Shown here: positions 52,149 through 61,705 of the stretch, one piece after another | Position numbering within the stretch: the first letter of the stretch is position 1 | Layout: every line of letters begins with the position of its first letter | Source of the DNA: Nocardiopsis composta | GTDB taxonomy: Bacteria; Actinomycetota; Actinomycetes; Streptosporangiales; Streptosporangiaceae | DNA: 64,000 nt | NCBI RefSeq assembly: GCF_014200805.1 | Contig: NZ_JACHDB010000002.1 | Coordinates: 1,240,001-1,304,000 of the forward strand | Direction: 5' to 3' | The notes under the pieces: model-generated | What the model was told of the DNA's origin: nothing | Database searches by the model: none | What the model saw: the letters and a program-made list of their open reading frames with translations, nothing else | Translations under genes and position numbers: made by a program

Positions 52149-54068
52149 ATGACCGCTCCGTCGAAGCCGATCTCGGTCGAAGAGTTCTTCGGCCCGCCCA
52201 CCCGCAGCAGGGCCCTGCTGTCCCCGGACGGCGCGAAGGTCGCCTACCTCGCCCCCTGGCGCGGCCGGCTCAACGTGTTCGTCCGCGACCTGGACTCGGA
52301 CTGGGCCGCCCCCGACGGTGCCGAGGACTCCGGCGCCCGGCGCGTCACCTCCGACGCCCGGCGCAGCATCGACACCTTCTTCTGGAGCGCCGACGGCCGC
52401 TACCTGCTGTTCCAGCAGGACACCGACGGCGACGAGAACTGGCACCTGCACCGCGCCGACCCGGCCCGCCCCGAGGAGCCCGCGGTCGACCTGACCCCTT
52501 ACGAGGGCGTGCGGCTCCTCGGCACGGCCCTCTCCCCGGCCCGGCCGGGAACGGCGTTCGTGCAGCTCAACAAGCGTCGCCCCGACCTGATCGACCTGTA
52601 CGAGCTCGACCTGGCCACCGGAGAGCTGACCACGGCCGCGGAGAACCCCGGAGACGTCGTCGGCTGGCTGGCCGCCCCAGGCCGGCTGCTGGCCCTCACC
52701 ATCGAGGAAGGAGGCGACCATGTGCTCTCGGAGCAGACCCGGGGCGAGCGGCGGCCGATCACCCGGTTCCCCGGCACCGACGCCCTCTTCGGGGCCCACC
52801 CGGCCGCCTTCACCCCGGACGGCGGCGGCCTGTGGATCGGCTCGTCGCGCGGCTCGGACCGCACCCGCCTGGTCCGGCTCGACCTGGACACCGGCGAGCA
52901 GACCGGGGTGGACAGCCACCCCGTGTTCGACCTGGACACCCCCCGCCCCGAAGCCGACCAGCGCTTCCCGTCCTCACTGATCCTGCACCCGGGAACCGGG
53001 GAACTGCTCGGAGCCCGCTACCTCGGCGCCCGCCAGGAGATCCACGCGCTCGATGCGCACTTCGCCGAAGTGCTGCCGCGGCTGGCCGAGCTGTCCGACG
53101 GCGACCTGGCCCACGTGTCCTGCGACACCGCGGGGCAGCGCTGGGTGGTGGACTTCACCCACGACCGCGACCCCGGTGTCACCTGGTCCTACGACCACGC
53201 CACGGGACGGGCGCGCCGCCTGTTCCGGCCGTTCCCGCACCTCGACCCGGCCCGCCTGGCCCCGGTCGCCCCCATCACCCTCACCGCCCGCGACGGCATC
53301 GACCTGCCCTGCCACCTCACCCTGCCGGTCGGGGCCGAGCCGCGCCATCTGCCGACCGTGCTGCTGGTGCACGGCGGGCCGTGGTACCGCGACAGCTGGT
53401 GCTACGACCCGGAGGTCCAGCTGCTGGCCGACCGCGGCTACGCGGTGCTGCAGGTCGGCTTCCGCGGCTCCACCGGCTACGGCAAGGCCCACACCCAGGC
53501 CGCGATCGGCCAGTTCGCCGGGCGCATGCACGACGACCTCATCGACGCCCTCGACTGGGCGATCGAGCAGGGCCACACCGACCCGGACCGGGTCGCGATC
53601 TACGGCTGCTCCTACGGCGGCTACGCCGCCCTGGTCGGGGCCGCGTTCACCCCGGACCGGTTCGCGGCCGCGGTCAGCTACACCGGGATGTCCGACCTCG
53701 TCGACCTCGTCCGCTCGGTCGTCCCGTTCGCCCGGCGCACGGTCGAGAACAGCTACCTGCGCTACATCGGCGACCCGGACGACCCGGCCCAGGAGGCCGA
53801 CATGCTCGCCCGCTCGCCCATCAGCCGGGTCGACGACATCACCGCACCGGTGCTGCTGATCCACGGTGCCAACGACGTCCGTGTGGCACGCCGCCACTCC
53901 GACCGCATCGCGGACGCGCTGCGCTCCCGCGGCGCCGAGGTGGAGTACCTGCTGAACGAGGCCGAGGGCCACTGGTTCATCAACCCGGACAGCAACATCG
54001 AGCTGTACCGCACACTGGAGCGCTTCCTCGCCCGGCACCTGGGCGGACGCTCCTCGGCCGCCTCATGA
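52149..54068 (+). CDS. S9 family prolyl oligopeptidase/acylaminoacyl peptidase
   Basis: A 639-residue cytoplasmic serine peptidase. The N-terminal beta-propeller contains repeated strands such as [24 protein letters not shown] and TALSPARPG. The alpha/beta-hydrolase domain starts near residue 380 with [17 protein letters not shown]. The catalytic Ser is in [10 protein letters not shown] at about 487, Asp in [10 protein letters not shown] at about 575 and His in EAEGHWF at about 606. No signal peptide. It would hydrolyse short peptides or N-acyl amino acids. The start at 52149 has GGGAGGATCC just upstream. Confidence 0.93.
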   Translation: MTAPSKPISVEEFFGPPTRSRALLSPDGAKVAYLAPWRGRLNVFVRDLDSDWAAPDGAEDSGARRVTSDARRSIDTFFWSADGRYLLFQQDTDGDENWHLHRADPARPEEPAVDLTPYEGVRLLGTALSPARPGTAFVQLNKRRPDLIDLYELDLATGELTTAAENPGDVVGWLAAPGRLLALTIEEGGDHVLSEQTRGERRPITRFPGTDALFGAHPAAFTPDGGGLWIGSSRGSDRTRLVRLDLDTGEQTGVDSHPVFDLDTPRPEADQRFPSSLILHPGTGELLGARYLGARQEIHALDAHFAEVLPRLAELSDGDLAHVSCDTAGQRWVVDFTHDRDPGVTWSYDHATGRARRLFRPFPHLDPARLAPVAPITLTARDGIDLPCHLTLPVGAEPRHLPTVLLVHGGPWYRDSWCYDPEVQLLADRGYAVLQVGFRGSTGYGKAHTQAAIGQFAGRMHDDLIDALDWAIEQGHTDPDRVAIYGCSYGGYAALVGAAFTPDRFAAAVSYTGMSDLVDLVRSVVPFARRTVENSYLRYIGDPDDPAQEADMLARSPISRVDDITAPVLLIHGANDVRVARRHSDRIADALRSRGAEVEYLLNEAEGHWFINPDSNIELYRTLERFLARHLGGRSSAAS

Positions 54069-54094
54069 GGCGGGCCGGCGGACGATGACGGCAA

Positions 54095-54131
54095 GCGGCC
54101 CCGCACCCGACGCCGGAGGCGGTGGGGCCGC
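54095..54131. terminator. Terminator after the peptidase gene
   Basis: An 8-bp stem, GCGGCCCC at 54095-54102 with GGGGCCGC at 54124-54131, lies just past the peptidase stop in a convergent gap. Confidence 0.5.
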
Positions 54132-54304
54132 GCCCCCGTCGCCGCTCCGATGGGCGCCGCCCCGTCGAGCACTCCTTGCCGCCGCGGGCCGCTGAGCCCG
54201 ATCGGGCCGGCCATCCGGTGCCGGCCCCCGCGGGCGGCGCGGCGGCCCCGTCCGCCGTGCATGCGCGGGGCCGGTGGGGGGATCGCGCCGCCGGCGGGCG
54301 GAGG

Positions 54305-54922
54305 TCAGCCCGCGACCGGCAGGGGGACGATGTAGACGAGCGAGAAGGCCTCATAGATCGCGCCGATGACGAACAGCGCCAGCGCGGGGAGGCTCAGCCG
54401 GCCGGCCTGCCGAAGGCCGTGGAGGTATCCCCTGCGGCGGTCGGGGGCGCCGACCGCCGCGGGGCGCGGCCAGGCCTTTCCGAGGAGGTAGGCGCCGAGC
54501 ATGACCAGGGCGTGGGCCTGGAACTCGATGATGAGCGTCAGCGAGTGCGGGATCATCGGCTTCGCCACGGTCGCGTCGACCGGGGCGAGGACCACGCCGG
54601 TCTCGTACGCCTTGTGGGCGAAGGCGGCGATACCGGCGAAGGGCACGATCATCGAGGGCAGCAGGATCCTCAGCGCGGCGACGGTCACCACGTTGACCCC
54701 GAGGATGGCCGCGGCGAACAGCCAGGGGTTCTGGAACAGGGTCCCCACCAGGTCGGCCGTCCCGTCCTCGTGCCGAGAGGCGACCTGCGCGGCGTTCAGT
54801 TCAGGGAAGGCCGGCGCCGCCGCCACGCCGATGAGGAACACGCCGTACGCGATCGCGTTCATCGCGAGGTAGGCGCGGAGGTTCGCGCGGATGATCTGGA
54901 AGGGATCGCCTGGGTTCCGCAT
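54305..54922 (-). CDS. Membrane protein, SpoIIM-like
   Basis: A 205-residue protein with about five membrane segments. The pattern of N-terminal FQIIRANLRAYLAMNAIAYG and later SLTLIIEFQAHALVMLGAYLLGKAW resembles the SpoIIM (DUF95) family, which are often linked to cell-envelope or sporulation functions. The match is by pattern only. The ATG at 54922 has GGAGAA 5 bases upstream. No RDD or DUF58 partner genes are adjacent, which is atypical. It lies between a peptidase gene and a divergent MerR gene. Confidence 0.55.
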   Translation of the reverse strand: MRNPGDPFQIIRANLRAYLAMNAIAYGVFLIGVAAAPAFPELNAAQVASRHEDGTADLVGTLFQNPWLFAAAILGVNVVTVAALRILLPSMIVPFAGIAAFAHKAYETGVVLAPVDATVAKPMIPHSLTLIIEFQAHALVMLGAYLLGKAWPRPAAVGAPDRRRGYLHGLRQAGRLSLPALALFVIGAIYEAFSLVYIVPLPVAG

Positions 54923-55290
54923 TTTTTCTCCGTGGTCGGGATGGCCGGCGAGCCGCCCGGGCCGCTCTGATCGGCGTCCGGCCGCCGGGACGGCCGCCTC
55001 GCCGCGGACGCACTCCGAAGCGCTGCACGGCCATGCGGCGCGCGGTCGGCGGCGGGGCGTTGAGGCGCGTGCCGTATGCGGCTCGCCATCACTCCAGACC
55101 ATGTCCTCGGGGCAGGGTCGAGCACGGCGCACGGAGGAGGAGCGGTGCCCGCGGTCGGGCTCGCCCGCCAGCCGCCGCGGAGGCGCCGGAGAACCGGGGT
55201 GCGGCTTGATCGTGCCCCGGGGGCAGAGTGTGGACTGCATGCATGAGCGGGGACGGCCGCTCGCGGCCATCGGGTGACAGGAGGCAACGC
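54923..55290. other. Divergent gap between SpoIIM-like and MerR genes
   Basis: About 370 bases without a supportable gene. Promoters for both neighbours should be here. No clear operator was recognised. Confidence 0.35.
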
Positions 55291-56039
55291 GTGGCGTGGA
55301 GCACCCGGCAGATCGCCGAACTCGCCGGTACGACGGTGAAGGCCGTTCGGTACTACCACCGGATCGGGCCGCTGGACGTGCCGGAGCGAACGGCGAACGG
55401 ATACAAGCAGTACGAGGTCGAACACCTGGTCCGCCTGGTCCAGATCAAGCGATTGAGCGATCTGGGAGTCCCGCTGTCGGAGGTCGCGTCGATGGGACGG
55501 GCCGAGGAGGACCCGGACGAGGCGATCCGCGTGCTGGACGCGGAGCTCGAAGCGACGATCGACCGGCTCAACCGCGTGCGGGCGGAACCGGCCGTCATCC
55601 TGCGCCACCGCGCGCCGGCGTACGTCCCGTCCGGGTTCGCCCCGGTCTCCCGCGACCTCTCCGACAGGCAGCGATCGCTGCTGATGGTCTACTCGACCGT
55701 TCTCAGCGGGAGTCCATGGGGGAGTTCCGCGAGATGCTCGGCGAACCCGAGGAGACGGACCAGGAGTTCGAGGCCCTTCCGCCGGACGCCGACGACGCCG
55801 CGATCGACGGTCTCGCCGCGCGCCTGCTGCCGGTCGTCCTCAAGGGCCGCGAGAAGCATCCGTGGTCGAAGGAGCCGGCGGCGGACGCGCCGGGCGGAGC
55901 GAAGAACGCCGAACGGACGATGGCCGAGGCGATGGTGCAGTTGTACGACCCCGCACAGCTGCGGGTACTGAAGCGCCTGCACGCTCTCCTCGAAGAGGCG
56001 GAGGCGGCAGCGGCGGACGCGGGCGACGACCTGCCTTGA
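55291..56039 (+). pseudogene. MerR-family regulator interrupted by a frameshift
   Basis: A GTG at 55291 with AGGAGG 7 bases upstream opens a MerR reading frame: IAELAGTTVKAVRYYHRIGPLDV and VEHLVRLVQIKRLSDLGVPLSEV. After SLLMVYSTVLS (near 55710) the frame is lost. The continuation ESMGEFREMLGEPEETDQEF to the stop at 56039 lies in another frame, with good codon bias. One base change in length around 55709-55716 (GCGGGAG) would restore a protein of about 249 residues. It may be a true pseudogene or an assembly error. Confidence 0.82.
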
Positions 56040-56426
56040 CGCGGCGCCCCGCCCGTACGCCGCGCGAGGACGGAGACGGCGTGCGCGTCCCGCCCGCCGC
56101 CCGCTCCGAGGCCCGGTGGATGCTTCGGCCGCGGACGCCTCTCCGGAACCCTCCCCCTCGTTTCCGGCGACCCGGGGTGCGGCAGGCGGCCGCGAGCCGC
56201 GCCGCCCCGGACCGGGCGGCGGCCCCGGATCCCGCCCCGGAGCGCGGTTCCGTCCCCGGCTCCCGGTGGACGGCCCGGACCTTCTTGAGGAGGCCGGCGG
56301 CCGAGGCCTCTCCAGGGCCCGGCCCTGGGCCCTGGAATGGGGTCCTCGGTCTCTCCCGGACCGGCGGGGGCGGGGGATAGGGTCGGCCCACCTACAGTTC
56401 CGGACGTACCGCCGGAGGGCCGGGCC
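56040..56426. other. GC-rich gap before the inhibitor fusion
   Basis: About 390 bases with no supportable gene. The final segment GCCGGAGGGCCGGGCC provides the ribosome-binding site of the next gene, and its promoter must also be here. Confidence 0.35.
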
Positions 56427-56930
56427 ATGGATCAGCCTGCACGACGACGTTCTCCCTTCGCCGCCCTCGCGGACGAGCGCGGCGGGGGAGCGGTGGAGTA
56501 CGCGGCCGTGATCGGGGTGGTGGCCACCGTGGTGGGGTCGGTCATGGTCGCGGGGGTGCCGGAGCGCGTCGGCGGGCTGGTCGGCGCCGGGATCTGCGAT
56601 CTCCTCGGAGGCGAGGGCTGCGAGGAGGCCGGCGTCCGCTCCGCCTCCGGTGACCGGCAGGCGCGGCCGGGGGCTCCCTCCGCCGATCCCGGTGAGGACG
56701 GCGGCGAGGAGGAGGCCGGCGACTCGCCCAGGTGCGAGGGGAGCTGGCCCGACCTGGTCGGGATGGACGCAGATGAGGCCATGCGCCTGCTGCAGGAGGA
56801 GGACCCCGGACTGTCCGTATCGGTCGTCCCCGAGGGCACTCCGGCCACCGCCGACTTCCAGTGCGGGCGGGTCCGCCTGAGCACCGACCCCGACGACGGC
56901 ACGGTGATCAGCGCCCCGAGTGTGGGCTGA
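56427..56930 (+). CDS. Pilin-like N-terminus fused to a potato inhibitor I domain
   Basis: A 167-residue protein. Residues 16-45 read DERGGGAVEYAAVIGVVAT and a hydrophobic helix, the pattern of Flp/TadE-type prepilin N-termini with the conserved Glu after small residues. A Cys-containing stretch (ICDLLGGEGCEE) and an acidic linker follow. Residues 103-167 match the potato inhibitor I (I13, eglin/CI-2) family: WPDLVGMDADEAM, SVSVVPEGTP, GRVRLSTDPDDG. Alignment with CI-2 puts the reactive bond at Ala142-Asp143. Cys103 and Cys146 could form the disulfide seen in some plant members. The usual stabilising Arg is Gln145. It probably acts outside the cell against serine peptidases. Confidence 0.75.
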   Translation: MDQPARRRSPFAALADERGGGAVEYAAVIGVVATVVGSVMVAGVPERVGGLVGAGICDLLGGEGCEEAGVRSASGDRQARPGAPSADPGEDGGEEEAGDSPRCEGSWPDLVGMDADEAMRLLQEEDPGLSVSVVPEGTPATADFQCGRVRLSTDPDDGTVISAPSVG

Positions 56931-57167
56931 CCACCCGGCGCGGGCCGCCCCGCCGCCGGTGCGCAGGACTCCTCGGCCCCGGTGCGCGCGGCCCGGACCA
57001 GGGCCGCCGAGGGCACACGGCAAAGGCCCTCGCCCTCCTGAGGACCTGATGGTCGTGGAGCCCTCCCGGCCACGGCAGCGGGTGCATCCGCTGCGGGAGG
57101 GGACGGGACGGCCCTCGAGGCGCCCCCGCCATGACCGCAGGCGCCGGTCCCCGCGGGAAGGGCGGGC

Positions 57168-57192
57168 GAGGGGCCGGAGGCGGCGGCCCCTC
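57168..57192. terminator. Terminator between convergent genes
   Basis: A 9-bp stem, GAGGGGCCG pairing with CGGCCCCTC with a 7-nt loop, sits 20 bp beyond the end of the PPOX gene. The rest of the gap 56931-57212 holds nothing supportable. Confidence 0.6.
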
Positions 57193-57212
57193 CCGGGCGG
57201 CGGCCGCTGTGT

Positions 57213-57680
57213 TCAGCGCGGTGCCCGGTGGGCGGGGAGGCCGCCGGTGGCCACCGGGCCCCGGCGTCGCGGTGTGATGCGGAGCAGCGCTTTGCGCCGG
57301 CGGCGCATGGCCTGGCGGTACTCCTCCCGGTCGGGGTGCTCGCGCGAGATGGCGCGGAAGTGCTCCACCAGCGGTTCCACGGCCTGCTCGCCGTCGACGA
57401 CCTCGGCGGTCCCGTCGACCCGCACCCATGGGCCGTTGAAGTCGTCGGAGCGCACCACCACGCTCACCCGCTCGTCGCGCCGGGCGTTGCGGGCCTTGGC
57501 GCGTTCGGGGCAGGTGGACACCACGATCCGGCCCTGGGCGTCGACCCCGCAGGTCACCGGGGAGGCCTGCGGGCTCCCGTCGCCGCGCCGAGTGATGAGC
57601 AGCGCCTTGTGCCCGGGTTCGATGAACTCGGTGAGTTCGTCCCGGTCGACCTGGGTGCCGGCGGCGATCGAAGGGCTCAT
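57213..57680 (-). CDS. PPOX-class F420/flavin-dependent oxidoreductase
   Basis: A 155-residue split-barrel protein of the pyridoxamine-phosphate-oxidase-like superfamily, in the actinobacterial F420-binding group. Family segments are ALLITRRGDGSPQASPVTCGVD, IVVSTCPERAKARNARRDERVSV and DDFNGPWVRVDGTAEVVDGE. It probably reduces a small molecule with F420H2. The ATG at 57680 has GGAG and GGGAGG upstream; a GTG nine codons earlier (57707) is possible. A fragment of an aldo/keto reductase lies directly beside it. Confidence 0.87.
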   Translation of the reverse strand: MSPSIAAGTQVDRDELTEFIEPGHKALLITRRGDGSPQASPVTCGVDAQGRIVVSTCPERAKARNARRDERVSVVVRSDDFNGPWVRVDGTAEVVDGEQAVEPLVEHFRAISREHPDREEYRQAMRRRRKALLRITPRRRGPVATGGLPAHRAPR

Positions 57681-57707
57681 GCCCTCCCACTCCTCACTCG
57701 CTGTCAC

Positions 57708-57830
57708 TCACAGGGGCAGGCCATCGGCACCATCCTCGGCGACGAGCCGCTCCATCGCCTGCCGGATCACCTCGAACGGGGCGGCCCGGTCGGCATCGAT
57801 GTGGTCGGTCTGCAGGCGGCGAAGTTCATC
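57708..57830 (-). pseudogene. Remnant of an aldo/keto reductase
   Basis: The frame ending at 57708 reads LRRLQTDHIDADRAAPFE and VIRQAMERLVAEDG, which corresponds to the segment LRRLxTDHIDLYQxHHxDRATPWEEIWQAMExLV of aldo/keto reductases, with a few residues deleted after HID. No other part of the enzyme is present on either side, so it is a short decayed fragment. Confidence 0.6.
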
Positions 57831-58151
57831 GTGCCCGGTCCGACCCTGCTCACCAGCGGGCCGGAGCGTCCCGGATGCGCGTAGTCCGTGATTCCCCTCC
57901 TTCGGCCGGGGCGGGTCTCTGGACATCGGCGGCCGCACCGGGAACCGCCCGGGCGCCGTCCCGGCCGGAGGGGCCGGTGCGCCGCTGCGGCGATCCACGG
58001 CCGCAACGCCAGGCGCGCCGGCCGCGGGGTGGGAGTCCCTGCCGGTACCACCATTGAGCGGGACTCCCGCGCGAGGGGAACCCGTGGTCGGGGCGGTGGT
58101 GACCGCTCATCGGGACCGAGGCGGGGAGGACGGCCGCATGGTGCCCGGCCC

Positions 58152-58468
58152 GTGGAGGACGTCTGGAGCAACGCCGCCGACGGCCGCGCCTCCGGCCCGG
58201 TCCTCCCCAGCCTCGACCGTCCGGCCCGTCAGCGCGGGAGCGGGCCCGGGCCGACGAGGCCCGCCTGTCGGCGCACCGCGACCTGTGGCGTCGGGTCAGC
58301 GGGGACGAGGAAGAGGTGCGCATGGGCGCACTGCTGCACTACGTGGTGGGCCTCGGCGCGACGGTGATCATTCCCCAGGTGGTGCCCGCGGACCTCGCGA
58401 AGCTGTACGAGCGCATCCTGCCTCTCGTCCCCGAAGACCTGCCGCGCGACGGCGGGGAGCGGCCGTGA
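58152..58468 (+). pseudogene. Degraded hypothetical gene
   Basis: Two coding-like segments sit in different frames. VEDVWSNAADGRASGPVLPSL begins at 58152, and after a shift near 58225-58240 the second frame continues with ADEARLSAHRDLWRRVSGDEE and ALLHYVVGLGATVIIPQVVPADLAKL to the stop at 58468. Together they would make a protein of about 105 residues with one hydrophobic segment. I do not recognise the family. An ATG at 58322 alone would give 48 residues. Confidence 0.4.
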
Positions 58469-58624
58469 CCGGTCGCCCGCGAACCCGACCAGCCGGGTTC
58501 ACCGGTCTTTCGGTCCCCGGCTTCCCACCGGAGGCGCTGCCGGCGGCCGAGGTCGGCCGGGGCGCGCTCACCGGGGGCGGGGCCTGGCCACCGAGGCCGC
58601 GACCGCCGCGACTACGATGGAACG

Positions 58625-58909
58625 GTGGCACGGCACGCGGAACCTCCGCCTCCGCGGGCCCGCGGCGCGGCCGCCGTGGGCCAGTGGGTCCTGCTCGTCG
58701 TCTTCGGCCTGATCGCGCTCTTCTTCGGCCTGCTCTCCGCCGCGACCGTCGTCCTCGCGCTGCAGGACTCCGGGTTCGACCGCTACTGGTTCCCGACGGC
58801 CCTGGCGCTGGGCCTGTCGCTCCTGTTCGGGACCCTGGCCCGCAACCGCGTCTACCGGCTCATCGGCAAAGGCGTCCCCACGGGTTCCGGCGGGGGAACG
58901 TACGTCTGA
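58625..58909 (+). CDS. Small membrane protein
   Basis: A 94-residue protein starting at GTG 58625. Two hydrophobic helices (GQWVLLVVFGLIALFFGLLSAATVVLAL and FPTALALGLSLLFGTL) are separated by a short loop DSGFDRYW, with an Arg-rich C-terminal segment. Codon-position bias supports coding. No family was recognised. The preceding 150 bases hold no other gene. Confidence 0.6.
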   Translation: MARHAEPPPPRARGAAAVGQWVLLVVFGLIALFFGLLSAATVVLALQDSGFDRYWFPTALALGLSLLFGTLARNRVYRLIGKGVPTGSGGGTYV

Positions 58910-59236
58910 GCACGGGAGGCCTCCCGGACGCCGGTGCCGGCTCGGTCGGCTCGGCACGGACGTGTCGATCCGCCGCTCCCCGGCGACCGCCCTCCCGCTG
59001 AGAGCGAGCACGACGAGCTCTTCCACATGGCGAGCAAGCGCCTTGATGGACAGCTGTGTCATTTTGCGGGTGGGACAGTCAAGACCAACCGAGCAGCCCC
59101 TGCACACCTGTCGCCCCGGCGCTTACCCAGAAGGCGCTCAGACGCCCCTTTGGGCCAGCCACATTCCGCAATCGGCCACAAACTGGACTCCAGAGCCTTC
59201 CAGCAGGTTTCCCCGCCCCTCCGACAGACAGTGTCT
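58910..59236. other. Left edge of the lower-GC island
   Basis: Composition changes inside this gap, with A/T-richer sequence from about 59030 onward. No gene was recognised. One boundary of the acquired segment that continues to about 62.45 kb may lie here. Confidence 0.4.
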
Positions 59237-60667
59237 CTAGGGTTTGAGTCGACGGATCGCCAACACGGACCCGTCCGGCCGTACAGAGACCGCGCCTTCC
59301 CAGGATCGGTCCCATCGCGCATAGGGATGGCGCCCGTACCGGGCGTCGACTTCGCGACGGTACTTGTCCACGCGCCCCTGCATAAGGATCTTGAACAGAT
59401 CTTCGGCAAGACCGGAGAAGGCCTCGACACGTTCACCGTTGAGACGGAAGACGTGTTCGGTTCCAACATAAGGAATACCGAGAAGCGTGTGTTCTATGTT
59501 TCGGACACTGCTGATGGCGGCATGTGACTGCCGCGTGTAGTACTCACGCCCCTGATATTTGGTGAGGTAAGGCGCGGTAGCACCACTGTCCCCGGTGAAA
59601 GCCACCAGTCCGGCGGCGTCCGTACGGGCGAGGACCGTCCGGAACCACCCGGTGTGCTGGGGGAGCACGTGAAAGCCGGGTAGACCTTCTTCTGGGGTGC
59701 CGCCTTCTGATGGCTTGGTGATCTGCGGGTGCATAGAGAGGTCACGCAACGAGTAGTTCAGCTCTTCCTCCCCTGCCGGAAGGACTCCGCCGTCGCCGTC
59801 CGCGGCAAGCGCATGTACAACAATCGGCCCTTTCATACTCAGTTCCGTACTCAGAACCAGGGCTGGAGTCTCGTTCCACAGGCCGATGTGCACCGCCTCC
59901 ACGTGGGCCGAAGCGGAGGCCAGCTGCGGATATGAGGAACTCTGACGACCGTGGTGCCCCTTGCAGACGACGGGGAGGACCTTGGCCCGCTCTCCCGGCC
60001 TCCACACCTCAGCGAAGAAGCGAGGACGGTACCGTCGGCCTGTCAGCGGCCATCCTGCACGCAGAGCGACTTCCGCAGGGACGATGGAAACACGGTGGTC
60101 TCGATAGCGCTCTCGGAGGATGTGCTCGGCGGCCGCGACCCCGAAACCGACGCCGAGTTCGTGGGCCTGGACTGTCTTGTGCTGGCGCTGGGTGGATCTC
60201 CCCTCCACTGAAAGGGCCATGTGTTCCTGCTTCTGGCTCGCATCTAGTGCCAGCGCGTACTTCAAGCAGCCCCAGTGCTCGGCAAGTCCTCGAACCGATC
60301 CCTGCCTGTCCAGAGAGATCGACCTTCCCAGAGCATGGAGAACGCTCAGAGGAGCCACATCAACGAACGTCCCCTTCGCCTGGGGAAGGGGTGCGAGTCG
60401 TGGTTTCCGGCGTGGCGGCTCCTGCTGTTTCTCCTTGTAACGCTCGTCGTCCCGGGTGATCGCAGCTCCGACCTTCCCAGAGAGTCGGTCCCCTGAACTC
60501 ACCGCTACAGACGACGGGTCAACGAGACTTCGCAGGGTCGCTTCCAGTTCAGACAAAGAATCTCCTGATACGCGCTGGTTCACCAACTCCAGGGCGAAAT
60601 TATGCGGTCGACAGCAGGGATCCACAAGTGCAAGAGGGGAATATAACCCACGTAAGAAATGGGCCAT
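59237..60667 (-). CDS. Hypothetical protein of the mobile island
   Basis: A 476-residue protein I do not recognise. Base composition is lower in G+C than in the rest of the window, and codon use is relaxed (TCA, TTA, AGA occur), suggesting transfer. The central part reads AHELGVGFGVAAAEHILRERY, then RFFAEVWRPGERAKVLPVVCKGHHG and SYPQLASASAHVEAVHIG, a beta-rich charged region that could hide a nuclease-like fold, but no PD-(D/E)xK triad is complete. The C-terminus has SGLAEDLFKILMQGRVDKYRREVDARYG. The ATG at 60667 is close to an AT-rich promoter region. It may be a defence or element-maintenance gene. Confidence 0.65.
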   Translation of the reverse strand: MAHFLRGLYSPLALVDPCCRPHNFALELVNQRVSGDSLSELEATLRSLVDPSSVAVSSGDRLSGKVGAAITRDDERYKEKQQEPPRRKPRLAPLPQAKGTFVDVAPLSVLHALGRSISLDRQGSVRGLAEHWGCLKYALALDASQKQEHMALSVEGRSTQRQHKTVQAHELGVGFGVAAAEHILRERYRDHRVSIVPAEVALRAGWPLTGRRYRPRFFAEVWRPGERAKVLPVVCKGHHGRQSSSYPQLASASAHVEAVHIGLWNETPALVLSTELSMKGPIVVHALAADGDGGVLPAGEEELNYSLRDLSMHPQITKPSEGGTPEEGLPGFHVLPQHTGWFRTVLARTDAAGLVAFTGDSGATAPYLTKYQGREYYTRQSHAAISSVRNIEHTLLGIPYVGTEHVFRLNGERVEAFSGLAEDLFKILMQGRVDKYRREVDARYGRHPYARWDRSWEGAVSVRPDGSVLAIRRLKP

Positions 60668-61076
60668 ATTCCAGCTTGGTTGACTTGAGATTACTTCTAC
60701 CCCTATAAGAACATCAGCCTCATGATTCTCAGAAGCCCATCCAAAATCTCTATAGCTATGGAACCGTTCCTAGCGAAGGGACGTGCTGTGAGAGTCTTGG
60801 TGCACAATGGGCCATGGAAGAGCGTCCGGTTACTGCTGACCTCGTCACTGATGTCCAGTTTCCATCGGGTTCGGGCCAACGCGCAGCACGGACCACCATC
60901 GCCCCACAACACGAACCCGCATGCCGGGGGCCACCGAGAAGTGGGACCAGTCACCAAGAGGCACCCAAGGGCACCCTTCCCCCGCCCCACCTCCGTATCG
61001 TCAACACGAGGGCACATAAATAGCACAAATAACCCCCAACGCCAATAGCCGACACCAATAAAAAAGGAAATCACAA
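60668..61076. other. Gap with the oldest att-flank-like repeat
   Basis: This region between divergent island genes contains, at about 60935-60990, a diverged copy of the sequence that flanks the two tRNA-Pro fragments further right (shared core GGGACCAGTCACC). It should also carry promoters for both neighbours. No gene was recognised. Confidence 0.45.
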
Positions 61077-61487
61077 ATGAATCTCGACTGGCTTGTACAG
61101 ATGACACCCATAATTGGCCCCGCCCTCGGGGCAGCCATAGGACTGCTCCTGGGAGAAGGCAAAGCCAGGAAACGGCTGAAGTGCGATATAGAGATGGCAA
61201 ATGCAATTCCGGAGGACTCTCCGGCAAGAGAGCGCCTCCTGTCGCACATAGACGACCAGATCAAGAAAATCAGCAAACAAGAGATGGAAGGAGAGCGCGA
61301 CCTCGGCATGGCAGCGTTCGCCGCATTGGGAGCAGCAGGATTTGGCTATCTAACAGTGTGGCTATTCCAACAAGAAGACTGGTGGCGATGGTCTTTCCCG
61401 GCAAGCGGACTGCTGTTTCTTATATTCTCTGTTGGTGTAGCAATCGAAACCAAAATAAAATACAAAGAAGATAAAATAAAAAACTAA
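61077..61487 (+). CDS. Small membrane protein of the island
   Basis: A 136-residue protein with clearly A/T-rich codon use (AAA, ATA, GAA, ACA), unlike the chromosome around it. AAGGAA lies 7 bases before the ATG. There is a first helix with glycines (PIIGPALGAAIGLLLGEGK), a charged cytoplasmic part, then two helices (MAAFAALGAAGFGYLTVWLF and FPASGLLFLIFSVGVAI) and a lysine-rich tail KYKEDKIKN. Family not recognised. Foreign origin is very likely. Confidence 0.75.
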   Translation: MNLDWLVQMTPIIGPALGAAIGLLLGEGKARKRLKCDIEMANAIPEDSPARERLLSHIDDQIKKISKQEMEGERDLGMAAFAALGAAGFGYLTVWLFQQEDWWRWSFPASGLLFLIFSVGVAIETKIKYKEDKIKN

Positions 61488-61665
61488 GAAAAGGGCGAAA
61501 CGTGCCGGCAGGTCGCGAGCAGCGACGCCCAAGAAGATGAAACGGGATCAGCGATTTAAAATATCCTCATGGGAAATTAATGGAATCCCGAAATAAGAAA
61601 CCCTTGCATGTGTGTTGATGTTTGACCAGCAGCCCTCACTTCGGAGAACGATACAGATAAAGAGT

Positions 61666-61683
61666 TCACCTGACGGTGAACCA
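61666..61683. terminator. Hairpin beside the older att scar
   Basis: GTTCACC and GGTGAAC form a perfect 7-bp stem with a TGAC loop, immediately left of the tRNA-like fragment at 61706. It resembles a tRNA terminator carried along with the 3' end. Confidence 0.55.
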
Positions 61684-61705
61684 TTTCCCAATCTGCTAGT
61701 TCTCT

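Noticed and set aside
59237-60667. Argonaute or PD-(D/E)xK nuclease assignment for the 476-residue protein
   Set aside because: No PIWI catalytic tetrad or complete nuclease motif could be found by eye, so it is left as unknown.
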